A stretch of 64,000 bases of DNA from Temnothorax longispinosus (GCF_030848805.1 NC_092358.1:7068001-7132000), one strand, 5' to 3'. Positions 51,801-63,261 are shown, counted from the first letter of the stretch. Made by a program: numbers and translations. Notes: a model not told the origin generated them from the letters alone.

Positions 51801-54800
51801 ATTACACAAACCAACCTGGTTATTAATTAATTATTCGAAGCAAACTCCCTTGACTTCGCACTCTCCCTTACTAACGAACTATTTAGATATTCATCAATCA
51901 AATGCCGCGAGCGTAAACCGCTACACGTCTATAAATAATTGCAATTTATAATAAATAATAGTTAGAAAAATTGCACATTTTTTTATGGAAACGTGTTCTA
52001 AAAATAATATTTGCAAAAAGTAAAATAATTAAAACAAAATATTCTTTGACAAAATATATTGATAAGATTTTTTTATTAAACTGTAGAGATATGTTTAATA
52101 CCTCACAAATTAAGACACCAATAAACAACGAAAAAATTTACTTTGTACTTAATTATAAGAGCAAATTTATTTTATTAATTTATATTTTATTGTTTATTAA
52201 AAATTGCAAAAGCCGAATGTGAACGAATGCCCATGACAGAAAAGAAAATTAAGTATATTACATAAGAAGCCCCTTTATCCTTATCGTATCTATAAATTAT
52301 GCATTTATAGGTATTAATCTATGGATTACCGGCAATCTACACGTACACGGGCGCGCTATTCGACTATAAGTTCATCGTCTATCCGAAGACCATCAAGTAC
52401 CTGTATCCGCTGTCTTGCATAGCGCAATTTGTGACGGTGTATCTGACGTTAACGGTGACTTTAGAAAGATACATCGCGGTCTGTCATCCGCTAAAAGCCA
52501 GATCCTTCTGCACTTACGGACGGGCACAAGTGGCGGTGCTGGTCATAGTCACCGTCGCCGTTATTTACAATCTACCTAAGTGAGTAATCGATCTAACATT
52601 AATCGTGCCTTCTCTCAATCTATAGTCGTTAGATAAGATAAGAATATAAGATTAGTATATAATAGAAAAAGAAAAAGCTTTAATTAAAATAATTGTGGTT
52701 AATCTTTGATCTGTTCGTGTTGTTCGAAACGATATAAAATATTCGTAGCGAGAAGTAAGATGAAAGAAGTATTTGAAAGACTGGAATTATTGTGCAAATT
52801 AATAGAGAAATTAATTTTTGAATTTACTTAGATTCTGGGAAATCGAAGTGTTCAACGAGAGGCACTGGAAGTATAATGTCACGGTGTACTGCGTTAAACC
52901 AACCGAATTGAGGAGCAACGAGCATTATGTCACCCTGTACATCAATTGGATGTACTTCTTCGTGTACTACATGTTCCCGTTCATCACATTGGTAATTTTC
53001 AATACGGCCATTTATCGACGGGTGAGTAGTATGAGTAGAGCTCAGCATCGTCATAAATCCCGATTATTTCGCTAAAATAATGTTGCACGGTGATGGATTT
53101 TTATGGAAAAATAATACACCTCGCGAAAAAATTTTTACTTCGCACGCGTGTATCGTGCATTTTATTTTTAATTTAATTTACTTCGGGTATATAAATTATA
53201 CAGAGCTGATAAAACAATTGCAAAATTGTAATAATAAACTGATAAGAGAAATTAAAGAAACAGCCTACTATTTTATTGTGCAAGAATGTCGTCTGTGATC
53301 GTCAAATTTCGAAATTGGAAACATAGCAAAAAACGTTGACAGCCCAAAATGAAACACGAGCCGGATTAAACGTGAAGTATCGAGCAGCTTGTCGGCGAGC
53401 TTCCCCGATAGAACTAACATTTCCCAGATTTTACCTCCGTTTTATTAAAACTTCTTTTTAGAATTCGCCAATAAGTCATGACAAAGGAGCAGGAAAAGAG
53501 GGCGATCGGGCCGATACCGCAATAAGTTCGCGCTACCTTTATATGACATAAAAGTACAAATAATAAGCCGGGGCGACGAAACCAATATAGTGTATTCAGA
53601 GTGTATATGTCTCTTTGATATACGTGCACATGCTTAGAATTCGTGGGCACGTACAGGAGCAGCGAAATTCACGGACGGCTGCCCTCGCACGTGCCACTTA
53701 TTGCAGCTCCAGACATAAGCAATATCATCCTCCTTCTCCTCTTTCTTAATTCTTCGACGGAATATATACGTGAAACATTTGCATCAGCCGGAAGTTAACA
53801 TGCGTTAAATATTTGCGAAACAATTTTTGCAAACCAATTTCATAAATAATAAATAACAACGCAGTATTATAAAATCGGTAAAAGCTAAAATAATAGGGAA
53901 AACAATCAAATTCAAGGGAAACGCCGTTAATCCGTCTGGATCTTGATTGCTAATATTATTTGAATGAATTTTACGTAGATACATTCTTCGCCTTGGCAAA
54001 CCACATGCCGTTACTTTCGGACATAATGCAGTCTCGAATCTTGAGTGCTGTTCTAGTTTTGGTCAACACTGCGTTATGTTCAAAAGTAACGACGCGTGGT
54101 TTGCCAAGGCGAAAAATTGTACGTAAAATTCACTTGTCAGATAATATTATTAGACAATCAAGTCCTGGCCGATTAACGGCGTTTCCCTTTAATTTCATTG
54201 TGTCTCACGTACGGTCGTATTTTCTTTTACTTATTATCTGAAATAATAGTTTCAATATCAAAACTAGAATAATAATTTCAAGTCTCAATATATCTTGCTT
54301 TCCTCTAATGAATTGGATTAAAAAGTAAACATAGAAAAATATAAATTAATATAACATAAATAATTTTATGTAAATTAATAAAGATTACTTTTGCAGCTTT
54401 AAAAATTTCTATAAGATAAATGTTTTTTTTTGTGAGAGATACCTTTCCTCTGTACGATTTAATTGGCGAGAAAAATGGGAAGAATATAAATTGGGACGAT
54501 AAAACTCGATATATAGATTGATATAAGGACTATCTTCGCGATTTTAAATGATTTCTCCAAGATAAGAACTTTATACGTTTTTCCGAGTACGTGATATGCA
54601 TTTTCAAACAACATCGGGGGGCGCATAATATCCTTTGCGATAAGATTTAGCCGCAGGGTCGAATTGAATCCGCACAACCCTCGGGGTGTCCGAAATTACA
54701 AAGCGCCGGTTGTCGAAGGACCAACTATTTCCCTCAGCTTTCTCTTATCGCGAAACTTTACCGTCTATATAAACTTCGCTCTTAATTCCGGGATCAGGAT

Positions 54801-56795
54801 TAGATTTTCACCGACATATTCTGCGGGACAACTTCCCTAGACTTTACGCGGACGAAAAGCGCGTTTCCGATGAGAAATGCTCATGCGGCAAATGAAGGAA
54901 GCCATTTAATCCCGTCTTGAAATTCTTACTTTCTGGCGAAGTTTTGCAGTCTCTCTCTTGACGTTTCTCTTCCTGTCGACAAACCGCGACTAAATGACGA
55001 GAAAACGCGAGCGGAATAAAGAGCGAATGCCTTCGCCTTTGTCGATCAAAGTAAAAGGCACGACAAATATATGAATGCTCTCGATAAGTAAATAAAAAAA
55101 TAGCGCTAAAACTTATTTATTTTAGAAATCTGGTTCAATGAGCTTTTGAAAAATATATAAATCGTCGTTTAAATCGTGCCCTCTTATATTCCTTCGACAA
55201 TAAAGGAAACAAAGTTTCAAAGTAATTTTCTGTGAGATCAAGATAGCCCGTGGTAGTCATCCGTTCCGCGAGCGACGGGGTGACAGGCGTGACTCAACGC
55301 CCCGACGAGGAACAAGAGCTGAGACAAACGTTCGCGCCAACTAAGGACATTCGCCCCGCTTTATTTACAAGACCCAACATATTCGCAAGGAGATACGATT
55401 CGCATTGCGCGTTTTCGTCTCGGCATACATGTATACGCTCGTGCTCGTGGATACTAATTTCATTAATAACTTGACGCGGGCACACTCGCGCGAAGAGAGC
55501 GGTACCGGGCGGTACCGAGTGAACCGGATACGGTAATCCGAGGCAATTCGGCGACACGCGACGCGCATAATAATCCGCCGGAACGACGTAAAGTCTTAAC
55601 GATAATAATTAGCGCTGCCATTTCAGCGTCGTAATTGTTTTAGCAGGCAACCACGCAACTCGCTCTCGCAAACCGCAAAATCAGAAGAATGCAAAAGACG
55701 AGCCGATATAAATAGACAGGAATTCGTGGCGCGAAATTGCAAAATTCTTCGGAATTTTGAAGACTGATTTATAATTTTTGAATTTTGTTCTTACTATTTC
55801 GTGCATCTTTCTTTTTCTATTATATATATTGTGTATCTTATTAAACAATCAAGTTAATTAATAAATAGATATATTTATTTATTTACTTTAGTTTTTCCGA
55901 CGGGGTTAATTAATCAGATTATTTAATAAAAATCGAAACTTGTTATAATGAACATGTATTTTAAACATTGATTATATACAAGTCTAATTCTCTCTCTCAA
56001 AATTAGTTTTGTCTATTTAGTCTATATGACTATTACATAAATCATTATTGATTTTGGCAAATTATTTCTGATGCCCGACATAATGCAATTGTTATGCTTT
56101 CATGCACAGCTTTCCGCTTAGTTTAAACCATGTTTGATATATTGGGATACATTGTGAAAATGATTAATATATCGGGACCGTTCTATAAACTGCATATTTC
56201 ATCACCTTATAAATCACATGTCATAAATAATGCATCCAATCATTTCGCGCATATGTCAGTCGTTATATGTACAAACACGGTGCTCTGTTGAAATTACACC
56301 CGTAATGTAATTGTCGTGTTTTTATCTTGCAACTTCTCAATCTGCTTTGGTGCAACTATTTCGGATGAGCCACGCCGTTGTATCCCTGTCTTTCGGAAGA
56401 TCCCGAAAGATCCAGAACCGAAATCCCGAGATTAATCATTCTCGCGCACGAGAATCCCAGGCGTTCGTCTTTTAACGTTTCGCCCCGTTTGGCGTCGGTA
56501 GTAAAATATATCAGCCCGTTTGGCATTCAGCGCTTTCTCACCGCGTTTCCCGAGCACGGCGTGGGCGAATTTGGAAGCCGTGGAACAAGTATCGGGAACA
56601 GCAAGGCGGGATGCGAACGTGAAATATACGCGACGGGCGCAAAGCTCGCGAATTTTGCGGGAATTGAACGTCCTTGTTGATGTCCCCCCTTTGCCTCTCT
56701 CTACGACCGATCAAATGTTATCGCATGAGGATCCTGGTGTAGAATAACACTCCAGTGATGAGAGACACGGGCAATCACAAGTATATTGACGGTTC

Positions 56796-56838
<43 letters not shown>

Positions 56839-59348
56839 AGAGCTCATGTCGAATTCTCATGTCAAAGCTGTGAAGTAGGTTCTAAGATTTCTCTCTAAAC
56901 AAAACAATATAGCAACATTTTGTATGGAGAGAATGATCTAAGAATCAAAGAAAGAAAGAATTTAGAATTCAAAATTATTAATCCCTCCCTCTCCTCCCTC
57001 TATATATCGATATGAATATAATTGATACACGAATATAATTAGGCTAATGAACATTATCGTCAAACATTTGTGTATTTCGAAAACGATCTTGATATTGTTG
57101 TCACAAAGAAATCGTTAAATTAATCGAAGTCTGTGATTAAAATTTAACACAAGGGAAATTGAGCATTCTACATAAAAAAAATACTATTAACGTCTCTTAA
57201 CTTGAAGTCAGATAATTGTAGCCTATAATATTCTCAAAATATCTTCTGACTTATTGATGTCTAATATCAGAATTTTGTAACTATAGATGCCTATTTGCTA
57301 AATTAATTTAGGATCTAACAAATATCTTTGAAATATCGCGATGATTTTCACATTGTAAATTTCACGTCGTCTTTTCGGGACTGAATCGAAGGACAAAACA
57401 CCTGATTTTTCACAAGTTCCGTCGCGGAATATTTTTCTCTGTTGAAAGAACGATCGTAAATTCGAAAAAAAGCAGGTCAGGCACGGTTAAAGGTACGTCA
57501 CGCCGGGGACCACTGTGAACACAATGTGTTTCACATAACTTCGCGTCAAAACAATATGTGATTCGCCGCAAAGTGAACAGTAGCTACAATATGTCCAGAG
57601 TGCTATTATCATTTTTTATATTGCGCCACGAAGGACGAAGGCGCTGTTAGAACTACGTAATTTCAGTACGTCAGGCCTTTCACAAACTCTTTGTTTTATT
57701 TCCAAAAGTACGTGTTTACGCAGAAGATTAATATATTTAAAAGATGATTTTATATCAGTAGAATCTGGTAAAAAACAATCTAAAAGTTGCGATTATACTT
57801 TATAAGAATTTCCGAAATTTTGGAAAAAGTTTTCGTAAAGTTTATAATACTCAATTAATTTGTTAATAATAAATTGAAATTTCTATTCAATTTATATGTA
57901 ATGATAAATGATCTCCATACAAAATGTTGCTATATTGTTTTGTTTAGAGAGAAATCTAAGAAGCTACTTCACAGCTCTGACATGAGAAATATGATGATGA
58001 AATATATTTATTTAGTATCCACTTTTCCAACGGTCTCTTGTGTTTGCGCGGGAAATTGCGCTCCTTGTTTCATCGTGTACCCCGAGAAAACAAGAACCCG
58101 CTCATTAACCCTTCATCAGCCCTGTAATTAGTCGCGTTTTCTTCAAAGGCGCCGCGCCGGTCGATCTTCTTTTTTCCACGCTGTCCCAGAGTCGGCATGA
58201 CCTTCTACTTGTCACCGTGTATTACACCGTTGAACGACAATCGAGAATTTAACGTCGGAGAAATGTCTACCCGAACCTCTGGAAGAACTTATAATACGGC
58301 AATTCCGTATTATTAGTCTCGCGAGACGAGTAAATATACCGTCGTAATTCTCGTTAAAAGAACGCCATTGGCGCTTATTAAATACGTCTTTCTTCGTGGA
58401 GCGAAGAACTTAAGTTTTTCATATCAAAGGCGATAAAATATTTATTATTGAAGCAAATAAATGTAGAAAGCTGTTTTTTTATAGCGGTAATGAACATTGT
58501 GTCGCGTGATAAGATATTAAATTTCTCGATAAGAATAAACTCAAATTAACTAATTTAATTTAATTGCTTACTTTATAAGTGAAAATTTATTAATCAGTTT
58601 ACGTCATACTTCGTGAAAACTCAAGATAAAAAAAATTAATGAAAGATCTTTTTATAATATTTGTCATTCCCCGCAACTTTATAACGATGTTGGTTTACCT
58701 CTCATAATATATCTTTAGGCGTACGTCGGTTTTCAGGTGAGAAAGGCGAACAGAGACCTACAGCAGCTGTCACGTCACCAACGTCGCGAGATCGGCTTAG
58801 CGACGATGTTGATGTGCGTGGTGATCGTGTTCCTGATCTGCAACATCCTGCCGATGATCACGAACGCGCACGAGACGTTCGTCGGGGATCCGCCGGAGTT
58901 GATGGTGCAGATCGGCAATCTGCTGGTGACCATCAACAGCAGCATCAACTTCATTATCTACGTCATCTTCGGCCGGAAGTTCAAGAGGATATTCCTCAAG
59001 CTCTTTTGCTCGTCCAGGCTGTTCGTGCCCGGTCGGGACAGTCCGGAGTTCCAGACGTACGACGAATCGATCGTCACCAATACGACGAACATCGAGCTGA
59101 GAAACTCAGTCAGGCACGGCCATCTCAATCGCGCCAACACCGTCAGCTGGAACAACAACATCCACGGAACAACGATATCCAACGGCGGCACCAGGCAGCA
59201 GAGCCTGAAGAGCGGCAGACCAGTCAGCCCCGGCTCCTGCGTTTATTATCCGGGCAAGAATCTGACGCGAAGTCCTAGTCAGATGTCGAGAACGTCGAAC
59301 AGTCGGAACAATTGGAACAGAAGGGAGAACGGCGATTCCACCCTGTAA
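48552..59348 (+). CDS. FMRFaR: FMRFamide-type neuropeptide GPCR, 4 coding exons, 459 aa
   Basis: Joined exons 48552-48860, 52311-52579, 52832-53021 and 58737-59348 encode a 459-residue class A (rhodopsin-like) receptor expected in the plasma membrane of neurons and peptide target tissues, signalling through G proteins. Seen: an N-terminal ectodomain with sequons N23-F-S and N28-N-S; the TM1 signature GN (N69); TM2 aspartate D96; ERY (155-157) in place of DRY, followed by IAVCHPLKAR; cysteine C213 in extracellular loop 2; loop 3 VRKANRDLQQLSRHQRREIG; TM7 NSSINFIIY (323-331), where the usual NPxxY proline is F; and a Ser/Asn/Thr-rich C-tail from about 345. The loop 3, TM6 and TM7 segments agree closely with what I recall of Drosophila FMRFaR, which is somewhat longer. 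The ATG at 48552 gives a normal-length ectodomain. Inference: the ligand is an FMRFamide-like peptide. Another RFamide or myosuppressin-like receptor is the main alternative, but the loop 3 and TM7 match argues for FMRFaR. Confidence 0.9.
48861..52310 (+). other. FMRFaR intron 1 (no gene seen)
   Basis: This 3.45-kb GT-AG intron is AT-rich. I see no coding exon in it. It contains a compact, less AT-rich patch at about 51600-51950 with a TATA-like ggtataaaag at 51729-51738. That patch could be a regulatory element or a mobile-element remnant, but no matching repeat partner occurs in the window. Confidence 0.7.
52311..52579 (+). CDS. FMRFaR: FMRFaR coding exon 2 (end of TM2 to TM4)
   Basis: The exon follows acceptor gcatttatag and ends in the donor gtgagtaa. 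It encodes residues 104-192 plus two bases of codon 193. It continues TM2 (VLIYGLPAIYTYTG), then extracellular loop 1, TM3 ending in VTLERYIAVCHPLKAR, intracellular loop 2, and TM4 ending in VIYNLPK. No in-frame ATG starts it and it is short, so it is easily missed by a simple open-frame search. Intron 1 before it is 3,450 bases (48861-52310). Confidence 0.9.
52832..53021 (+). CDS. FMRFaR: FMRFaR coding exon 3 (extracellular loop 2, TM5)
   Basis: After a short 252-base intron with acceptor aatttacttag, the first base completes a split lysine codon (AA|A). The exon reads FWEIEVFNERHWKYN, then VTVYCVKPTELR with loop-2 cysteine C213, then TM5 (about 229-253), and ends in ...IYRR immediately before donor gtgagtag. 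N208-V-T is a possible glycosylation site in extracellular loop 2. Reading on into the intron gives only 17 further codons before a stop. Confidence 0.9.
53903..54199. mobile_element. Palindromic MITE (GGAAACGCC family), long copy inside FMRFaR intron 3
   Basis: Arms of about 110 bases: left caagggaaacgccgttaatc ... attcttcgccttggcaaacc; right carries the complement of both (ggtttgccaaggcgaaaaat ... ggcgtttcccttt). The loop holds about 60 unpaired bases. It has no target duplication that I can define and no coding capacity. Confidence 0.7.
56800..56842. repeat. (AG)n microsatellite in receptor intron 3
   Basis: This AG run has one interruption (gagaagag) and lies 11 bases before the left 77-bp inverted repeat. 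Confidence 0.95.
56854..56930. repeat. 77-bp inverted repeat, left copy (receptor intron 3)
   Basis: These 77 bases recur in inverted orientation at 57912-57988 with 74 of 77 identical by my count. The inner 45 bases (for example atttctctctaaacaaaaca) are perfect. The pair encloses 981 bases without a recognisable gene. It may be the terminal inverted repeats of a 1.13-kb DNA element or an inverted duplication. Confidence 0.75.
57912..57988. repeat. 77-bp inverted repeat, right copy (receptor intron 3)
   Basis: This is the partner of 56854-56930. Outer ends are ttctcatgtc-type in both copies. No clear target-site duplication is seen outside. The three mismatches all fall in the outer third. 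Confidence 0.75.
58711..58736 (+). other. Tandem acceptor before FMRFaR exon 4 (possible +6-codon isoform)
   Basis: An AG at 58717-58718 (context atatctttag) precedes the main acceptor AG at 58735-58736. The 18 bases between them have no stop, are in frame, and would insert six residues (AYVGFQ) at the start of intracellular loop 3, between IYRR and VRKANR. Known insect FMRFaR sequences, as I recall them, fit the downstream acceptor. Use of the upstream site is inference only. Confidence 0.35.
58737..59348 (+). CDS. FMRFaR: FMRFaR coding exon 4 (loop 3, TM6, TM7, C-tail, stop)
   Basis: The exon encodes residues 257-459 plus TAA. It starts at acceptor ggttttcag, so the loop reads IYRR|VRKANRDLQQLSR. 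TM6 is about 275-300 (LATMLMCVVIVFLICNILP, lacking the usual CWxP tryptophan), TM7 about 311-334, and helix 8 starts GRKFKRIF with C347 as a possible palmitoylation site. The tail of about 110 residues is polar and rich in Ser, Asn and Arg and ends ENGDSTL. The 5,715-base intron 3 (53022-58736) before it carries a MITE and a long inverted repeat. A second in-frame acceptor 18 bases upstream is listed separately. Confidence 0.9.
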   Translation: MRKANRDLQQLSRHQRREIGLATMLMCVVIVFLICNILPMITNAHETFVGDPPELMVQIGNLLVTINSSINFIIYVIFGRKFKRIFLKLFCSSRLFVPGRDSPEFQTYDESIVTNTTNIELRNSVRHGHLNRANTVSWNNNIHGTTISNGGTRQQSLKSGRPVSPGSCVYYPGKNLTRSPSQMSRTSNSRNNWNRRENGDSTL

Positions 59349-62300
59349 TGGACAACCGTTCCTCGCGCTTATTATGCAATTAAAAGTCTGCTAAGTGTTT
59401 TAATCAAACGTCAAAAACTGATTTTAGAAGCAGTGGAAAAAAAAGTAAAATGACAATTTCAATGCCAATGGACGACAAATGCTAGTCCTTTGATATGTTA
59501 TCTTGCGAGAAATCAACGGTGTATCTTAATTGCTGGCCGAGATCTTTGGTTGATCAGAACTGATGGAACAAAAGAATGATTAGCTTCATGTTCTATAATA
59601 TGTACATATTATAGCTTGCTGCGTTTTCTGGTCTGTGAATTTGATGAGTGATCCAATTAAAAGAATGTCAAAAAGGACCAAAGCGATGTAAAAGATAATC
59701 AGTATTATTATCTAATGTTTTTGGATTATTTAAAATATCATCCAGTCGAAATTGAAGCAAAAAGACATTCGGAAGAAGCAAGACGGACAATAGCTAGACT
59801 ATTTTATGTCGTAATAGATAATAATCAATGGAATTATTCTTTATCTTCATTATTCAATCAAGAATCCTGCTGAATTCTATAGCAGGGTATTACGACAATC
59901 CGCAAAAGAAAAGATAGAATAAGAATGAAGATAGAAGAAGAATGATCAATGATGCGAATCGATATTAACGCTTTCGTATACGTTCCCGCGGTATACGTTT
60001 CCACGGTTAGCAGTTCCAACGTCCAGGACATCAGAATGGATGGAGAGGTGTAAAGATAAGATGGGGCGATTCAGCGCTGCAGTGGACAATCGATATTATT
60101 GTACCCTTGGGAAGAGCTCGGACCAATCCTTACGCTCGAACGTGGTAATCCTGCGGGATGGCACGGCTTCGATATAAAGGAAAAGAATCGTTAAGAATAA
60201 CAGTTATCGCATTTCCTATCGCGGAAGAGCTCAGAAAGACCTAAGTCTGCTTGCAACGATGATCTTTCAAGCGATCCGAAAGTTCAATCTTGCTTCAGGG
60301 CGATCTAGTCGAATGTTAAAGAAAGAAACTGATGCTAAATCCTATAGCGCCGCCGTTTTGAATACTTTAAGTTAAGCAGCCGCTTGAATACGCTAGTCAC
60401 TCGTGCTTAGTGCTTCTGTCATCCTCGAACATGAGTTTTCTTATTGTATGTCAAAGACGCATATAGCGACATTGACTTGATAGATTAATATAAGCGTAAA
60501 TTGATAGATTAAGCAAAAAGATTTTCCTTTTTCGTGATAAAAGACGTTAGGTATACCAAACGAAATATCCTATCAAAATTGAAGCGAACTCGCGATAGAA
60601 GTAATAATAATCAAAAATAAAAATACGTATCACAGTTCTAAATTTTACCAAAATAATATATTGTATAAGGGAAATTTGCAAATTTTTCTTTTCAGAACTC
60701 TCGGATTTTATTTATCACAAATTCTTAATTTTTAGTATTAAATATCTTGACAATTAAAAGATTGTACTAAATGTCTAATAAATTTTAAAAAATGTTGCTG
60801 TTATATATATATATAAATAAATATATGTAAACATATTTATTAGAATAAGGATAAAAGCCTCTCGCAAGAGGGCAGGAATCTCTATCAAATTATATTATAA
60901 TTCCACAATAATCTTAAATCTTATTTTGCTTTAATTCTTGAAACAAAGAAAAGCAAAATGAAATTTTATGAACAACTTATATGGCTATGTTTCAAATGAA
61001 ATGTAATACAAACAGATTATTTATACTTTTGATAAGAATTTAAAACAGAAACATCAGACACATATTTTCTTGAAGCTCACATATTTTCTATCCTCTCCGA
61101 GCTACGCAACAAAATTTGCTTGGAGAAAAGATACAAAAATTTAATCAACATTAATAAAGAGCGAGATTTCAGGGTTTTTTTCATAACGTAATATCTTAAT
61201 TTAGTCAAATTTTTTAATTTTCAGTCTTGAAATACTCTTAAATCGTTTCTCGCCATAATCCCAATTTCATTTAATTTAATTCTTCGCTATCTAGTGCTTA
61301 AAAGCATGTCCTTTTTCTAAGCATCCTTTATATATTACGCAAAAACTTATAAAACTTAGATGAACGTGATAAAAAAAATCTTGTAAGCGAGATAAGCCAG
61401 CAAAAGGTTTCAAGACCGGAAGTCAAACTTCATTGGAGAAGTGTTACGCTCCTACAGTGTAACCTTGAAAAAAAAATTTTGAAAGTGATCCGCTAACTCG
61501 GACCGAGAACGTTTCGCGAACTTTGAGCATGTCAGTCACGTACTAAAGCTCTCCGGGGAAAATAAATCGAATTTCAAAGTCAGAAGTACAGAACCCAATA
61601 GTGCGACATTCCCACGGGGAGAACTTTTGTCCTGGCTGCGGAGAATCCTGTATCTTGCATTCTCGAACTATTGCTCTTTGAAACTTGAATACTGATCAAC
61701 CTCAACCGACCGTCAAACAGTGACGAAGAAAGATGTTCCCATTATTGAAATCCCAAGACAAAAAAAATACTGCTTCTAAATGCCACTTTGAAGAAGACTC
61801 AATTTAATTTAAAAAATATTTAAAAGCTTTCATAATTTGTCAGATATTTCTCAAGCATAGTTTGAAATTTAGGGTGATTTAGACGGCTATATACTTTATC
61901 AAAAATGAGAATGATTCGATAAAATAATAAAAGATAAGATCAATTTCCTATATTTTTCTTACAGTAAACTCACGATATTTTTTAAAATTTATTTTTACAA
62001 GACGAAACAACGACATATATACTGTACATATTTCCTTTCATTCGTGTGTATAGATTTAAAATAAAAAAAAAATAAAAAAAATAAAAACAATATTCAAATA
62101 GGATAAAAAAAATGAATACGCTGAAAAAAAACGTCAGAACTATAGCTTAACCAAAGAAAACTGTACTCCTAGTTGAATACTCAAAATATAAGTGTTAGCC
62201 TTCTAAATTTCACGAATATAATATTCGCACTGAAAAAATAACGTTCATCATATAAGCGCGAGCAAATATAGATGTATTTTAAAAATAGAGAATCGTTAAA

Positions 62301-63261
62301 AACTAGACATTAATTTAAGGATTGTAAATATATTTCTATCTACGAACTTATCAAATAATATCTATGTTAACTTTAAATACTTCTCTTTTCCCCTGCTGCA
62401 AAAAATTATTTATTTACAGCTTGTACGATACTCTTTACTCGATAAGAGAATACCGATAAATTAGTGGCACTGTCCAATTCGTAATTTAGTTTACGGGTAA
62501 CTGTACAAAATAAGATACTGTAAGATTAAATTAAAATTAAATTTAAATCTTAACAATTTCCGAACATATTCTTGCTAAAGGGAGAAGGGAAGAAATTAGA
62601 TTTAAAAAGAAAAACAGAGGGAAACAAAACGCTCTCATAACGCTCATAACTATACGATAAATAAAGAGATTTGCCATTCTAGTCACGAAATTTCTATCAA
62701 ATCCATTACAAATATGTATACTCATAATATATATGATCTGTATATACGCTACACAAATCCATCTTGCTGTTTATCATATCCTATAGCTGTCTCGACATTC
62801 TTGTAAATATGACATAGGAATCATCAAATAGTGAATGGCTGGGAAAAACTGCACGGATTTGTGTATGTTTAATTAGATAAGGATATTAATGTAAAATTTA
62901 TTCCAAAATTTTTTTAATTATTAAACGCCCTTTTATGTTTTTCCCTTTATGTCTAATGATACATGAAATAAATGAAAATCGAAATATTTATAGCACTTAA
63001 TGAAAACTGAGACATATGTATGAATTCTAGATATAATTTTCTTTTATAAAAAAAAAATTGTGATCCTTGTATTGTATATGTAGGCTTTTATTCCATTGCC
63101 AAAGCATATTGTAAACATTTGTTTTCACGTAGCTCTCTATCTAGTCCTCTATCCTCTTTATAATCTAACGCAGCTAGAAACACATTTTGCCACTCGTGTA
63201 AACGATGTCCTCTTTACCACTCAAATGTGCTTTCAATCAATTTTATTGTACATAAAATAAA
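59349..63261 (+). other. FMRFaR: Probable 3' UTR region of FMRFaR
   Basis: The sequence from the stop codon to about 63.26 kb is AT-rich, has no supported coding exon on either strand, and is bounded on the right by a convergent gene whose poly(A) signal lies at 63794-63799. Candidate + strand poly(A) signals include ATTAAA near 59371, AATAAA-type runs near 60814 and 62056-62090, and AATAAA at 63256-63261. Several Pumilio-type TGTANATA motifs occur (59601, 62023, 62323, 62739, 62802, with another at 63406 just beyond). The length of the actual UTR is not determinable here. Confidence 0.45.
63256..63261 (+). terminator. Candidate distal poly(A) signal of FMRFaR
   Basis: AATAAA in context cataaaataaattcg is the last convincing + strand signal before the convergent neighbour. 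Earlier AATAAA-like sequences exist, so this would be the distal choice if the UTR is long. Confidence 0.3.

Larger units (their letters stand above)
53022..58736 (+). other. FMRFaR intron 3 with MITE, GC-rich patches and inverted repeat
   Basis: This 5.7-kb GT-AG intron holds a palindromic MITE (53903-54199), two patches richer in CpG (about 55240-55690 and 56360-56720), a GA microsatellite (56800-56842) and a 77-bp inverted repeat pair (56854-56930 and 57912-57988). Open frames in the GC-rich patches overlap on both strands and match no family I recognise, so I do not call them genes. Confidence 0.7.

Noticed and set aside
52824..53054. 76-codon - open frame over receptor exon 3
   Set aside because: Antisense shadow of the real exon.
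58814..59278. 154-codon + open frame within receptor exon 4, and a 77-codon - frame
   Set aside because: These are shadows of the receptor coding frame, with low-complexity Arg/Gln/His composition arising from frame shift.
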